IMG/VR virus record: IMGVR_UViG_3300030333_002795
Span: 1 to 51,430 of that record
Direction: 5' to 3' (one strand)
Source: a virus
Length of the DNA stretch: 51,430 nucleotides
A program made the translations under genes and the position numbers. This document shows, in pieces, positions 1 through 8,800 of this stretch (its first letter is position 1; each line of letters opens with the position of its first letter). Under the pieces are notes generated by a model, which did not search any database, was not told the origin of the DNA, and saw only the letters and a program-made list of their open reading frames with translations.

Positions 1-1941
1 ACCGTCTTCGTTACGCTCAAGTTTTGCGTTGTCAGAGTCTATGACCTCTTGAGAAGTCATCTTTCTTACTGAAGGTTTTGCACCGTCCTGCCCTACCATG
101 ACTTCCTGAGTTACTGCTATGTTTATTTGTATAGCCTCTAACTCTGCTTTCTTTCTTTGCAACTGGTTAGCCAAATCAGCAGCAGTTGTTGTTTCGCCAT
201 CTGCTAGTGCTGCGTTAATCCTTTTGTCTAAGTCAGCAATTTGAGCCTCTGCGTCTGCTTCAAGCTCTGTCCAACCGTCAAGTGTCTGCTGCCTTCCTTC
301 AGGAGTGTCTGCTTCTAAGCCTTCAACAGTATCTGCGTAAGTCTCTTGCCAAAACTCTGACTTTGTTTTCTGGGTTGATCTTGAAATGCCAAGCGATGCC
401 TCTAACTGTTTACGCCTCTTGTCAGTTCCCATTCTGTCTACAGCTGCGGCTGCACCTGTCATTGGACCAGACATAATTACACTTAACAAAACGCCAGAAC
501 CAAAAGCCCCAGCCAAATCCATAGTTTCCCATGCAGTTGGGTCAATCTCTGCAAAGCTTCCAGTTTGAAAATATTCAGTAAATGTTTCTGTTGTGCCTTC
601 TGTTGCTATGTTTGCAAGAAACGCTGGAGTCATCTTTACAGCCGAACCACGGAGTCCAGCTCTTGAAGACTGTCTTGCAAACGCATCAGCCATGTCACCA
701 ATTAAAGCACCACGACCAGACTTAGACAAAAACTGTTTGCCACGGTTAGTCTCTGCCAACTTTGACAAACCCTTGCCAATAGCACCAAAGCCAATTAAAT
801 TGCCTAACCCCTCAAAACCTGCTTCATACAGAGCGTGTTCGTTAATTGCTTTTTCACGATCCTCTGTTGAAACTGTAAAGTTTGGTTCTAAACCATTCAA
901 TTCAAGAACAGCGTTTACTTCATGTTCGTATAAATCCATTCTTGTTTGTGCAGCACTCGCACCCATAGCCCCGCCAACAAGACCCGATAAAGTGGTTGCA
1001 CCAACTACTGCACCAACTGGACCACCAACTGCACCGCCAGCCAAAGCACCACCAATACCAGCGACCGTTGCTGGAAGAGACTGAGCAACCATTTCGGCTG
1101 TTTCGCCTACAAACCCTTCTGGTCGAATACCTGTTTGTAAACTTTCGTTTATGCCCCTAAAAGTTTCAGCCCACTCGTTAACCTGCTCTATGTCAAAACC
1201 AAGATCATCGACAAAAAATGACTTACCTAAGAAGTCATCTAAAAACCATGTTGTTAAACCAGTAGCACCTTTAAAAAAACCACTAGCTAAACCTTCTTTG
1301 AAATCGGCAACAATATCAATATTGTTTGCAGTTGCTCGTTCCATTAACTCTTCAAACTGTGGGATTATCTGAGTTTTAGCGGCAAGCATTCCTGCTCGCC
1401 TTGCGGCTTCCATTCTGTCTTGATTGTGAGCTTGACCCGCTTGCGGTTTACGCCAACCATCGCCAGTTAAATCTGTTACAGCCTGACCGCTTTCAATTTG
1501 TTGCCTGTACTTTGCTTTCTGCTCATCGGTAAGATCGTGTATCTTGTGAGAAAACTCTCTGTTGCCTTTTCTAACAATCCTGTTACCAGCCTCAATCTCA
1601 CCCAGATACATAAGGTTTGCAGTTTCATGTTCAGGAGATTTAAGCAGTTGACCAGTATCGGGACGGCGTGATGCCCAGTGACCACTAGATATGTCGTAAA
1701 GTGATTCACCAGTTTTACGCATATACTCAATAGCCGAAGCGTAATCGTAGTCTTGATCTTGACCAGACTCGATAGCCTCTCTTGCCATGCTTATAGCGTT
1801 GCCAAGCATCTCACGATAACTAGCAGCATACTCCGCTTTCCGCTTGCTTACATCTATTAAATCGTCTAAGAATCCTAGTTCGTTATCACGCTTAGAAAAA
1901 TTTTGCAAGAAGCTTGTGTCTATGGGATCGCTTTGAGCCAT
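1..1941 (-). CDS. Giant polyvalent/ejection-type protein, copy A (N-terminal part, cut by window edge)
   Basis: The frame opens with an ATG at 1941 and stays open to base 1 (647 codons) with no stop, so only the N-terminus is visible. The first ~160 residues align with the N-terminus of the 5462-residue protein at 28288-44676: both carry a GxSLYD/GALLYD box, a KxPxHET box and the invariant string IVRKGNREF. A glycine- and alanine-rich hydrophobic stretch beginning SLPATVAGIGGALAG (about residues 280-330) matches SLPATLVGIGSAV at the same place in copy B. Long hydrophilic helical and coiled-coil-like segments follow. It lies last in cassette A, 18 bases after the coiled-coil protein gene. By analogy it is probably a very long virion protein delivered with the DNA, but nothing enzymatic is visible in this fragment. 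Expected length from copy B is several thousand residues, so about 10 kb or more of this gene may lie outside the window. Confidence 0.85.
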   Translation of the reverse strand, partial: MAQSDPIDTSFLQNFSKRDNELGFLDDLIDVSKRKAEYAASYREMLGNAISMAREAIESGQDQDYDYASAIEYMRKTGESLYDISSGHWASRRPDTGQLLKSPEHETANLMYLGEIEAGNRIVRKGNREFSHKIHDLTDEQKAKYRQQIESGQAVTDLTGDGWRKPQAGQAHNQDRMEAARRAGMLAAKTQIIPQFEELMERATANNIDIVADFKEGLASGFFKGATGLTTWFLDDFLGKSFFVDDLGFDIEQVNEWAETFRGINESLQTGIRPEGFVGETAEMVAQSLPATVAGIGGALAGGAVGGPVGAVVGATTLSGLVGGAMGASAAQTRMDLYEHEVNAVLELNGLEPNFTVSTEDREKAINEHALYEAGFEGLGNLIGFGAIGKGLSKLAETNRGKQFLSKSGRGALIGDMADAFARQSSRAGLRGSAVKMTPAFLANIATEGTTETFTEYFQTGSFAEIDPTAWETMDLAGAFGSGVLLSVIMSGPMTGAAAAVDRMGTDKRRKQLEASLGISRSTQKTKSEFWQETYADTVEGLEADTPEGRQQTLDGWTELEADAEAQIADLDKRINAALADGETTTAADLANQLQRKKAELEAIQINIAVTQEVMVGQDGAKPSVRKMTSQEVIDSDNAKLERNEDG

Positions 1942-1959
1942 TGTGTAACCTTTAAATTA

Positions 1960-3729
1960 TTACTGAATTAAATCACCAAGTGCTTTAAGTTGAGACGCTA
2001 TAGATTCTGCGTTTTTATATCGCTCTTTTTCTTCATCTGTAGCATCGTCAGCTAAACCAGCCCTTAAGTAATTTCCATATGCGTCTAAAGCTGATACATA
2101 ATCATCGTCTTCTACACTGCCTTCAGCTTTAAAACCTAAAGCTTCTACTATTTTAGTAGCCTCTGATTCTGCTGTTCCAACAGGGTCGCTTGACTCTAGT
2201 ACATTTAACTGTGCTTCTAATTCAATCGCCTTATTATCAAGTTCGATGTAGCGTGAATCAGCTTCATAGCCTTTTTCCCTCATTTGGAACAACTTGTCTT
2301 TGATTTCATCCAGTTCTTTTTTCTTGTTTTCTATTTTTTCTTCGTTTGCAGATTGTGCTTCTATTGTTCTATCAATTGCACTCATAACGGCTTCGCCTCT
2401 TTGCTTAGCATGAGCACCACGAACTTGGTCTGCACGAGCAGTTTCTACAGGAGACGCTGCGTCACGCTCCCAGCTTTCAACAACGCCGTCTTTATTGCGA
2501 TCTAAAGCCATCTCTGATTTGGCTTGTTCAATATCAGCTTTAATCAAGTCTTGATTTAGTGGAAGATTAGAATCTAATTGCTTTTGCAACTCATCAACTT
2601 TTGCTTGCAGTGTTTGAATCTGAATCGCTTCCCCGTGAACATTGTAGTAACTGTTTAAAGCCGTAACAATGTCTGGTAAGTCATCCTCTGTTAAAACACC
2701 TTGCCAACCTAATGACGCAGCAACAGAGTTTAACTGTGCAAGCATGTCACCGCCTTGGCTTAAAATTGAATTGGGGTCAGCCGCTGGATGCGGGAAGTGA
2801 TACGGCGTTCCGTCTACCCCACCCATTGACAAGTATTTAATCCAAGCCTTGTACGCTTCCATTTTCATAGGACCAAGAGAACTAGGAGATAGCAACGCTT
2901 GCCTTCCAGACTTTGGACCATAGGTTGCTGCACCTATACCAGCATGGTATTTGCGTTCTGCGTGTGTCATGTTTGCAGCAGCTACATCTGGGTTTGCTTG
3001 AAGATTGTTTAATGATTGTTGGTAAACAGCGTTAGCATCAGTTAACCCCTGTTGAAGAGTCTTAGTAAAAACAGTAGACCTTTGATTAGCGTTGTTTAAC
3101 GCCTCATTCTCTAACTGCATTTGAACATCTGCCATAGCCTTTTCTTCATCCCTTCTTTTGTTCTGAAGATGCGTAACTAGCTGACTCATGGCTTTATCAG
3201 GGTCTTCTTCAAACCTTGACCTAAGCAAAGCTTGATAAGCAGGATCGTCTACTTCATCTAACGATGCGTCAAACTGGGGCTTAAGTTCGTTCTTTTTTTC
3301 ATCAAGAAGACGCTTCTCTTCTACATGCATAGCAACACGTTGCCTGTTTAATGAGCGAGCTTCTTTCATACCCATCCATTGAGCTGTTGTTACTTTATGG
3401 TGTTGCACTTGACCAAAATCATCTAAATAAATTACAATTGGCTCGCCTATGTCACTAGAGCCTAAAGTCATATGCTCTAAACCAACAGGGTTGCCTGATT
3501 TAATAGATGCCACAATTTCTGATGCAGAAAGCGGATGGGAGCCCATAACCCTAGGGTCAGCTAGTAACTCTGCTCGCCTAAGCATTTCATTTCCATTGCT
3601 TTCAGGTCGCTTTATAGTCTCAGGGATTTCCTGACCCTTGTTTACTCCTGAAGCTATACCATCTACTACTGAAGAGTCAATGCTACCTGCCTCATTTGGT
3701 GTTAAACTTTCTGGTGGTGCCATGTTCAT
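1960..3729 (-). CDS. Coiled-coil structural/internal virion protein, copy A
   Basis: A 589-residue acidic protein, rich in Ala, Asn and Gln, with long predicted coiled coils (about 110-210 and 370-520). I recognise no named domain. It is a clear paralogue of the 513-residue protein at 44676-46217: both share a block of the form GEP(I/V)I followed by DDxG(Q/R)(V/M)Q and a W-M box near residue 100, and a middle block with a histidine/alanine-rich helix followed by LSP, then a YK(A/T)W motif. It sits immediately upstream of the giant protein gene in both cassettes, so it is probably a partner of the giant protein inside the virion or ejection channel. The start ATG at 3729 overlaps the previous stop codon by one base (TAATG), suggesting coupled translation. 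ATG at 3723 is an alternative start. Confidence 0.8.
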   Translation of the reverse strand: MNMAPPESLTPNEAGSIDSSVVDGIASGVNKGQEIPETIKRPESNGNEMLRRAELLADPRVMGSHPLSASEIVASIKSGNPVGLEHMTLGSSDIGEPIVIYLDDFGQVQHHKVTTAQWMGMKEARSLNRQRVAMHVEEKRLLDEKKNELKPQFDASLDEVDDPAYQALLRSRFEEDPDKAMSQLVTHLQNKRRDEEKAMADVQMQLENEALNNANQRSTVFTKTLQQGLTDANAVYQQSLNNLQANPDVAAANMTHAERKYHAGIGAATYGPKSGRQALLSPSSLGPMKMEAYKAWIKYLSMGGVDGTPYHFPHPAADPNSILSQGGDMLAQLNSVAASLGWQGVLTEDDLPDIVTALNSYYNVHGEAIQIQTLQAKVDELQKQLDSNLPLNQDLIKADIEQAKSEMALDRNKDGVVESWERDAASPVETARADQVRGAHAKQRGEAVMSAIDRTIEAQSANEEKIENKKKELDEIKDKLFQMREKGYEADSRYIELDNKAIELEAQLNVLESSDPVGTAESEATKIVEALGFKAEGSVEDDDYVSALDAYGNYLRAGLADDATDEEKERYKNAESIASQLKALGDLIQ

Positions 3730-4148
3730 TAAAAACCTCCCAACTGCGAAATTGCACGAGCATTGTTATTTTGCTTGTTTGCCATATCTAAAACCTGTTG
3801 TACTTCAGTAGGGTAATTCATAAAAGCAGCTACCCCATCTGCTAAAACAAAGTTGTTATATCCACCAACATTTATTCCAATAGTGTCAAAGTAATCCGCT
3901 AGTTTTTGCTGGTCAGCCGCCACTGCTTCCTGCCACTGCTTAGTGAGTTGTTCATTTAAGTCTCTGATACGCTGTTGCTTTACTTCATGCTCAGCCTTTT
4001 CTTCTTGAAGCTTAGCATCCAACTCGCGTCTACGAGCATGCCGTTCAGCAGCAGCGCTCTCTTTTTCAAGACCACTCGCTTCTGGAGCGTTTGACATTGC
4101 AACTTTAGCAGCCCCTCCGACCGCGCTTGCTATTGAACTCCAATCCAT
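3729..4148 (-). CDS. Small helical protein of cassette A, unknown function
   Basis: A 139-residue protein. After an alanine/glycine-rich N-terminus comes a strongly charged helix rich in Arg, Glu and Lys (about residues 28-85), likely a coiled coil, then a less charged C-terminal half. I do not recognise a family. It occupies the position held by the 114-residue protein at 46214-46558 in cassette B, between the mini membrane protein and the large coiled-coil protein. I see no convincing similarity between the two, so this slot has either diverged beyond recognition or been replaced. The stop overlaps the start of the next gene by one base, consistent with one operon. It could be a small internal virion protein or a chaperone for the neighbouring ejection proteins. 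Confidence 0.65.
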   Translation of the reverse strand: MDWSSIASAVGGAAKVAMSNAPEASGLEKESAAAERHARRRELDAKLQEEKAEHEVKQQRIRDLNEQLTKQWQEAVAADQQKLADYFDTIGINVGGYNNFVLADGVAAFMNYPTEVQQVLDMANKQNNNARAISQLGGF

Positions 4149-4150
4149 TA

Positions 4151-4279
4151 TTAGCCCCTATTTAAAAACGCTTTTACACGGGCACTCAACCCAACTCCTG
4201 CACAGAATGAAAGAGCTGCGATAAGTGCTGTCCACCAAATTGTTCCAAAAAATCCACTAACTGATGCTAAGTATTCCAT
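4151..4279 (-). CDS. Mini membrane protein, copy A (42 aa)
   Basis: A short frame running from ATG at 4279 to TAA at 4151-4153 encodes 42 residues. It has one hydrophobic segment (about residues 4-30, containing SGFFGT and IWWTAL) and a basic C-terminus (RVKAFLNRG). A homologue of 48 residues lies at the same place in cassette B (46560-46706), with SVSGFFGTIWWTALIA identical in both. Conservation of the protein and its place in both cassettes argues that this short frame is real. An AGGAAACGAGG stretch upstream, inside the end of the lipoprotein gene, can serve as ribosome-binding site, and the start lies 2 bases from the lipoprotein stop codon. It is probably a single-pass membrane protein acting with the lipoprotein and the XhlA-like protein. 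A holin role is possible but unproven. Confidence 0.7.
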   Translation of the reverse strand: MEYLASVSGFFGTIWWTALIAALSFCAGVGLSARVKAFLNRG

Positions 4280-4280
4280 A

Positions 4281-4805
4281 TCAATAACCTCGTTTCCTTA
4301 GTTTTTTTCTTGCTGCTTCGTATGCATGATCACCACCTCTGCGTGCAGCTACTGCTTCAGATGGTGTTACTCTGTTTGTGTTTACCTTAAAGTCTAGTTC
4401 TGCTGAACGCATAGCACTCTTTGGTATAAACATTCCCATTGCCCAGAAAATACGCTTAATAAAATGACCCACACCCAGATGCCACACTAAGAATGTAACG
4501 CCCAGAATTGACGCAGCGATAAACGCTCGATCAATTAAGTTCGCCCACCAAGGAGTAGCGTCCCTAACTTTAGGCAAAGTCATTTGTATATCAGATGCGA
4601 GTTCTACTATTTCTTCTTGCTTCTCTATCGCAGACAAAGCCTCACCTTCGACCACCGAGAAGTCATTAGCTTCCATAATGACCTCAAGGTGACCAATGGT
4701 GTCCGATGCGTTACTGCGAATCACTTCGCTGTTAGCACCTATCCGCTCAACTTGTGAACATCCCACAAGAAGAGTTATGGAGAAGAATAGAGAAATTCGT
4801 TTCAT
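4281..4805 (-). CDS. Predicted lipoprotein with membrane segment, copy A
   Basis: 174 residues. A lysine-containing signal peptide ends in the lipobox LLVGC (cleavage before Cys16), so the mature protein should be lipid-anchored. A second hydrophobic stretch (about residues 95-125, FIAASILGVTFLVW and following) predicts a transmembrane or re-entrant segment, and the C-terminus is strongly basic. Its partner in cassette B (46708-47232) differs at only 7 of the 160 residues after the signal core, far fewer than any other pair in the two cassettes. It overlaps the XhlA-like gene by four bases. Candidate roles are a cell-envelope protein used in lysis (spanin-like) or in DNA entry or superinfection exclusion. 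It lacks the usual small size of an outer-membrane spanin. The function is unknown. Confidence 0.85.
   Translation of the reverse strand: MKRISLFFSITLLVGCSQVERIGANSEVIRSNASDTIGHLEVIMEANDFSVVEGEALSAIEKQEEIVELASDIQMTLPKVRDATPWWANLIDRAFIAASILGVTFLVWHLGVGHFIKRIFWAMGMFIPKSAMRSAELDFKVNTNRVTPSEAVAARRGGDHAYEAARKKLRKRGY
4677..4742 (-). repeat. 66-base tract identical to 47104-47169 (cassette A copy)
   Basis: Every base, including third codon positions, is the same as 47104-47169 inside the second lipoprotein gene, while bases just outside differ at silent sites. A shorter shared tract (4276-4319 with 46703-46746, 44 bases) covers the start of the mini protein and the end of the lipoprotein gene. This points to homologous recombination between the cassettes, or to a conserved DNA/RNA signal. 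Confidence 0.85.
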
Positions 4806-5011
4806 CCTGCCCCCTTCATGAGCAGGCTTATTAGAGTTACTGCCAACCCTGCCATCCCACCAATTACGGCAGACTTGGCTTGTAAGACCCAGACATTCTT
4901 CTCAATGTGTCTGAGCCTTGAGTTCATATCAACTAACTCGTTATCAATAGAATCTAACCTATGCAATACTAGGTTAGCATCTTTTTCCCAGCTTGTGTCT
5001 TTATCTGTCAT
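4802..5011 (-). CDS. XhlA/holin-like small membrane protein, copy A
   Basis: 69 residues from the ATG at 5011. The ORF can begin 18 bases earlier, inside the previous gene, but copy B starts right after its neighbour's stop, which favours 5011. The N-terminal two-thirds is an amphipathic coiled coil (HRLDSIDNEL, SRLRHIEKNVW) and the last third is one hydrophobic segment (GGMAGLAVTLISLLMKG). This layout, coiled coil then single C-terminal membrane helix, is that of the haemolysin XhlA family, which acts with holins in some Bacillus phages. The paralogue in cassette B is at 47229-47447. It overlaps the lipoprotein gene by four bases, so the two are probably made together. Holin or holin-helper is a reasonable reading, but no endolysin gene is visible nearby. 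Confidence 0.65.
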   Translation of the reverse strand: MTDKDTSWEKDANLVLHRLDSIDNELVDMNSRLRHIEKNVWVLQAKSAVIGGMAGLAVTLISLLMKGAG

Positions 5012-5012
5012 A

Positions 5013-5825
5013 TTAGAACCCAAATCCACCTAGTAGACTACTAGCAAAGTCTAGCCCTACACCCACGTTACGTTTTGCTAAATCAATGTGTCTGCCAGCC
5101 CACTCACTCCTGAATTGTACACCAAGTTCTTCAGCGCCCAAACGCCTTCCAGCCCAGTTACCTCTTAAGCTTGCAAGACCTTCTGCAAACTGTCCCTGTA
5201 AGCCAGACTGACCGCCTATTCTCCATTGGTCAAAGTTTGCCATATCCATACCCTGACGAGCAGTAGTAGCAGCATACCTTTGAGCGTAATCAGTTTCAAC
5301 GCCAGCTTCTGCCAAGCCTTGTTGCACCCCAATAGCACCCATCATTTGATTGCCCCAACTTGTGTTAGACAACCCTTGCATAATGTTTTGAGCACGGGTT
5401 TGTCCACGTAGCTCTTGGAACTGTTGACCAACAGCTTGCAACGAAGCTTCTTTACCAGTATCCAAGAAGCCCATCTCTTCAGCTTGGCGTAGTTGCAACT
5501 GTTCTCTGGCTTGCATTGTGCTTTGTTCAAAGAAGTCAAGCATCTCACGGTATTGTGACTGATAGTCTCCTAGTGTTTGCTCTTGCATTCCACCTTCGCC
5601 AAAGATGTCTTCCCAAGCATCTTCCCAAGGTCCCATGACATACTGCTGTTGGGCGTTAATGGCATCTTCAATATCGTCACCACCAAAAAACCCGCCAATT
5701 GAACCAAAGAACGCATATTGCATCCAAGAACCGTCACCCTCTAGCATGCTTTTAACTGCAAACAGAATAAACGCAAGACTAATTACTGGTGCAATGTGTT
5801 TAATAATCTTATGTAATTTTCCCAT
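5013..5825 (-). CDS. Internal virion / DNA-transfer-like protein, copy A
   Basis: 270 residues. An N-terminal hydrophobic segment (about 10-30, HIAPVISLAFILFAVK) is followed by a glycine-rich stretch (GSIGGFFGG), an acidic linker and a long helical region rich in Gln, Ala and Arg. The C-terminus ends LLGGFGF. The 265-residue protein at 47448-48245 has the same plan: the hydrophobic start, a YA(F/I)FG(S/A)IG motif, SIEDAIH/DIEDAIN, TTARQG(M/A) and the LLGGFGF/ILGGLGF end. Size, hydrophobic N-terminus and location directly after the nozzle gene resemble T7 gp14-type internal virion proteins that form the outer-membrane part of the ejection channel, though I cannot show sequence homology to gp14. 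Nine bases separate it from the nozzle gene. Confidence 0.7.
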   Translation of the reverse strand: MGKLHKIIKHIAPVISLAFILFAVKSMLEGDGSWMQYAFFGSIGGFFGGDDIEDAINAQQQYVMGPWEDAWEDIFGEGGMQEQTLGDYQSQYREMLDFFEQSTMQAREQLQLRQAEEMGFLDTGKEASLQAVGQQFQELRGQTRAQNIMQGLSNTSWGNQMMGAIGVQQGLAEAGVETDYAQRYAATTARQGMDMANFDQWRIGGQSGLQGQFAEGLASLRGNWAGRRLGAEELGVQFRSEWAGRHIDLAKRNVGVGLDFASSLLGGFGF

Positions 5826-5833
5826 ATCTATCC

Positions 5834-8800
5834 TTACGATGCTATCACTGAACGGTATGGACCGCCTTGTTCTAAGCTTATAGCTAAATCCTCAAGAACC
5901 CACATAGTTCCAGAAGCTGTTATTTCTACTTGGAAATCACTTTCCCTTTTTCTTACCCTAAACCTATTGTTACGCCCTCTATTCAATGTCCAACTCTGTA
6001 GTAAGCGTTTGGTTGTTGCGTCTTGTGTTGGGTCTACAATAACGGAGCTTGCTGTAAAGTTACTTGGTAGGATCTCAACAGAGTTCCAAGTTGACAATGA
6101 TAATGATGCTGTTTCTTCGTCAGCCATGTAAAGAGGAGGAGCGTTGTCTCCAGCACCAAACACTGCCCAACGCCCATCAAAGTTTGAAGACTCTGAAGCT
6201 GAAGTGTTACCGCCCATGCGAACTGTATAAGAATTAGACCGTGACCACTTCTTCATAGAGTCGCTTGATGCAGAGTCGTTTAATGTATAAGTGCCTGTTA
6301 CATCAGCGGCAGAGCCACCGTTAATAAACTGTTTCCAGTTAGCGCCTGCTTCCAATGCAAATGTTTCGTCTTGTATATCGTTGCTATCTATAGCAGTACC
6401 AGTAAGCGTCAAACCAGTAAGCAAGTCAAGACCATTCCAATTATCAGACATACGCAATACCATCTTTGCTTCAGATGAGTCAAGATACGGGTCTTCAGTT
6501 TTTATGTTAAGAAGACCTGCTTGATAATTCAAATCAATACTCTTTTTAACACCCTTCATTATTGCTAACAAATTGCCGTTTGCATCTGCACAACCTATAG
6601 AAGACGCAGTAGATGCGTTGACCCCTAAAGATGAATCAAAGGTTAGAGTTACCGCTGACGTGCCGCTTGCCAAATCATTCAATACAATTGTCTCATTGTT
6701 CAAGTTTGAGATAGAACTATCATGCAACGAGATAGTCGCTTGTATAGCTGGTCTATACTCAGTGCCAACCGCAGTAATGCTTTGACCACCTACAAAGACT
6801 GAAGGTATTGTGACTGAACTTGCTATGGTTTCTGTTATTGGTCTATTGCCTCCACGACCATCAACAGCCTGAATTATACGTAAACTCTGAGCTCCATTAG
6901 CAGCAGCTCCTGCCGCGGGGTCCACAAAAGTAAAGACGCTACTTCCCCCAGCATTGTGTCCGTTAGCGTGATTGATAGCCGCCTTAAGTTGAACCAAGTA
7001 AGTGTAAGCGTTGGACACACTTCCCGTTGTGTTTATACCAACAGCAATGCCACCAATTAACGCATGGTCAGCTGGAATAGTTCCGCTTCCGTAATCGCTA
7101 CCTTCTGCTAAGACTGTGCCTGTTGCTACACCGCCAGCGTTAGTGTCAGTTACTACATAAGTCTTTGTCACACCCGCTGTGCTTGTTATTGTTATGTATT
7201 GTAGTTCTGCTATACCGTGGTCTATTGCATCACCATCGGCAACAGTAATAACTGCATACGCCTTTGCATCTGCGTTACCCGTGTCAATGATAGCTGATGG
7301 GCTGTACGGAGACGAACTGCCCTCTTCAAGTGTTGCAACACCACCATCAATAACAAGCTCAGTCTGAGTTACCTTAATATCGCCACTAACGCCAGAAAGT
7401 ATTTGAGCCATTTCTGCACCATACAAGTTTAATGTTGGTCCAGCTGGCGTAATGCCATCAGTTGCAGTTACCTCGTTCCTGTCTAGCAAAACGTCTAATT
7501 CAGTCATAAGTAAACGTTGATTAGAAAGACCAGCGTTTATCGGTGCCCAAGCTATCCTGCTTTCAAAAGTTTCTTTCGCATCATCAGGAGAGTTGTTAGA
7601 CGCTGATTTTAATGGGCTTGTGTGAGATCCACCGTCATACGCTAAAACACCTGAATTTGGTTGAGTAGTAATTCTTCCTGACTTGCAGCCTATCCAAAGA
7701 CCTTCACGCTCACCAGATATAGGGGAGTACAAACAAGTTGTTCGCACTACGTCCATTCTGGGGTCAGACACTTTAAACGTCCACCATGATTGCGTAGCAA
7801 TATGATGCATGTAATGAACTACATTTAACGGATCAGCCTCTCTATTAACAAACAATAGAATTGTGCCACGCGGTGGGTCATAAGCCAAGTGTAAGTCAAC
7901 TTCAGAAGAGTTAACACCACTAAAGAAACCATCAAGCCTACCAGTAGTAATGCTTTGACCACGCTGAATGTTAAACTGGTTAGGCTGAATTAAATAAACG
8001 CCATCGCCACTAGCAACGTAACAACTCTTTTCTGGTCCTTGACACCACGCATCAGGTCCCATTACACCCACGCCATTGCTCATGCGTATCATTTGTGCGC
8101 CAGTAGTTACAGGGTCAGCAGTTAGATACGTCAATGTACCTTTGCTTGCCATCATCAAACCCGCTTCACCGAACGGGAATATCGCTGTAATAGGTTCACC
8201 CAACACACCAAACTCAGTAGAACTATCACCAGCCTGAGCATCGCTTGATGACAAAGCTGTTGGAGTCCAATCTTCTGCGTCACCAATCTTGGACATAAAC
8301 CAGTTGTTAGGACTAGAACTAATTCCAGCCATAACAATTCTAGCACCAAAACGTGTAATCAAATTACATTTGTTGCCATATGCATCAGTAGGCATTCCAC
8401 CTGTACCGTTGTAGTTAGTCCACTCTTCTATGACTGGTGTTGTAGCAGATAAATCTATCTTGTAATACTGACGACCTGTAACAAGGTACACAACAGTACC
8501 GTACATAGCAGCTCTAACTGTATCACTTGGGTGTATTCTGTTTTGACCAGCAGCGTATGCAGCCCCGCTAAAGTTCGTAATTGTAGCGTTGTCTAAATTA
8601 CCTGTAATATCAGTATTGCCCGTAGATGACGCAGAACCAGCATCTTCTTGAGTTATGGTAACAACAGAGCCTGACGCTGAAGCGTTTAAATGCGCATTAC
8701 CGTCTAAACAGGTTGCAAGTGCTGTGGCATGAGCATCGGTATCTGCACCAGTATTCAAAAAAGATGGAGTATCATCATCACCAGTTGTTGTGCTGCCAGT

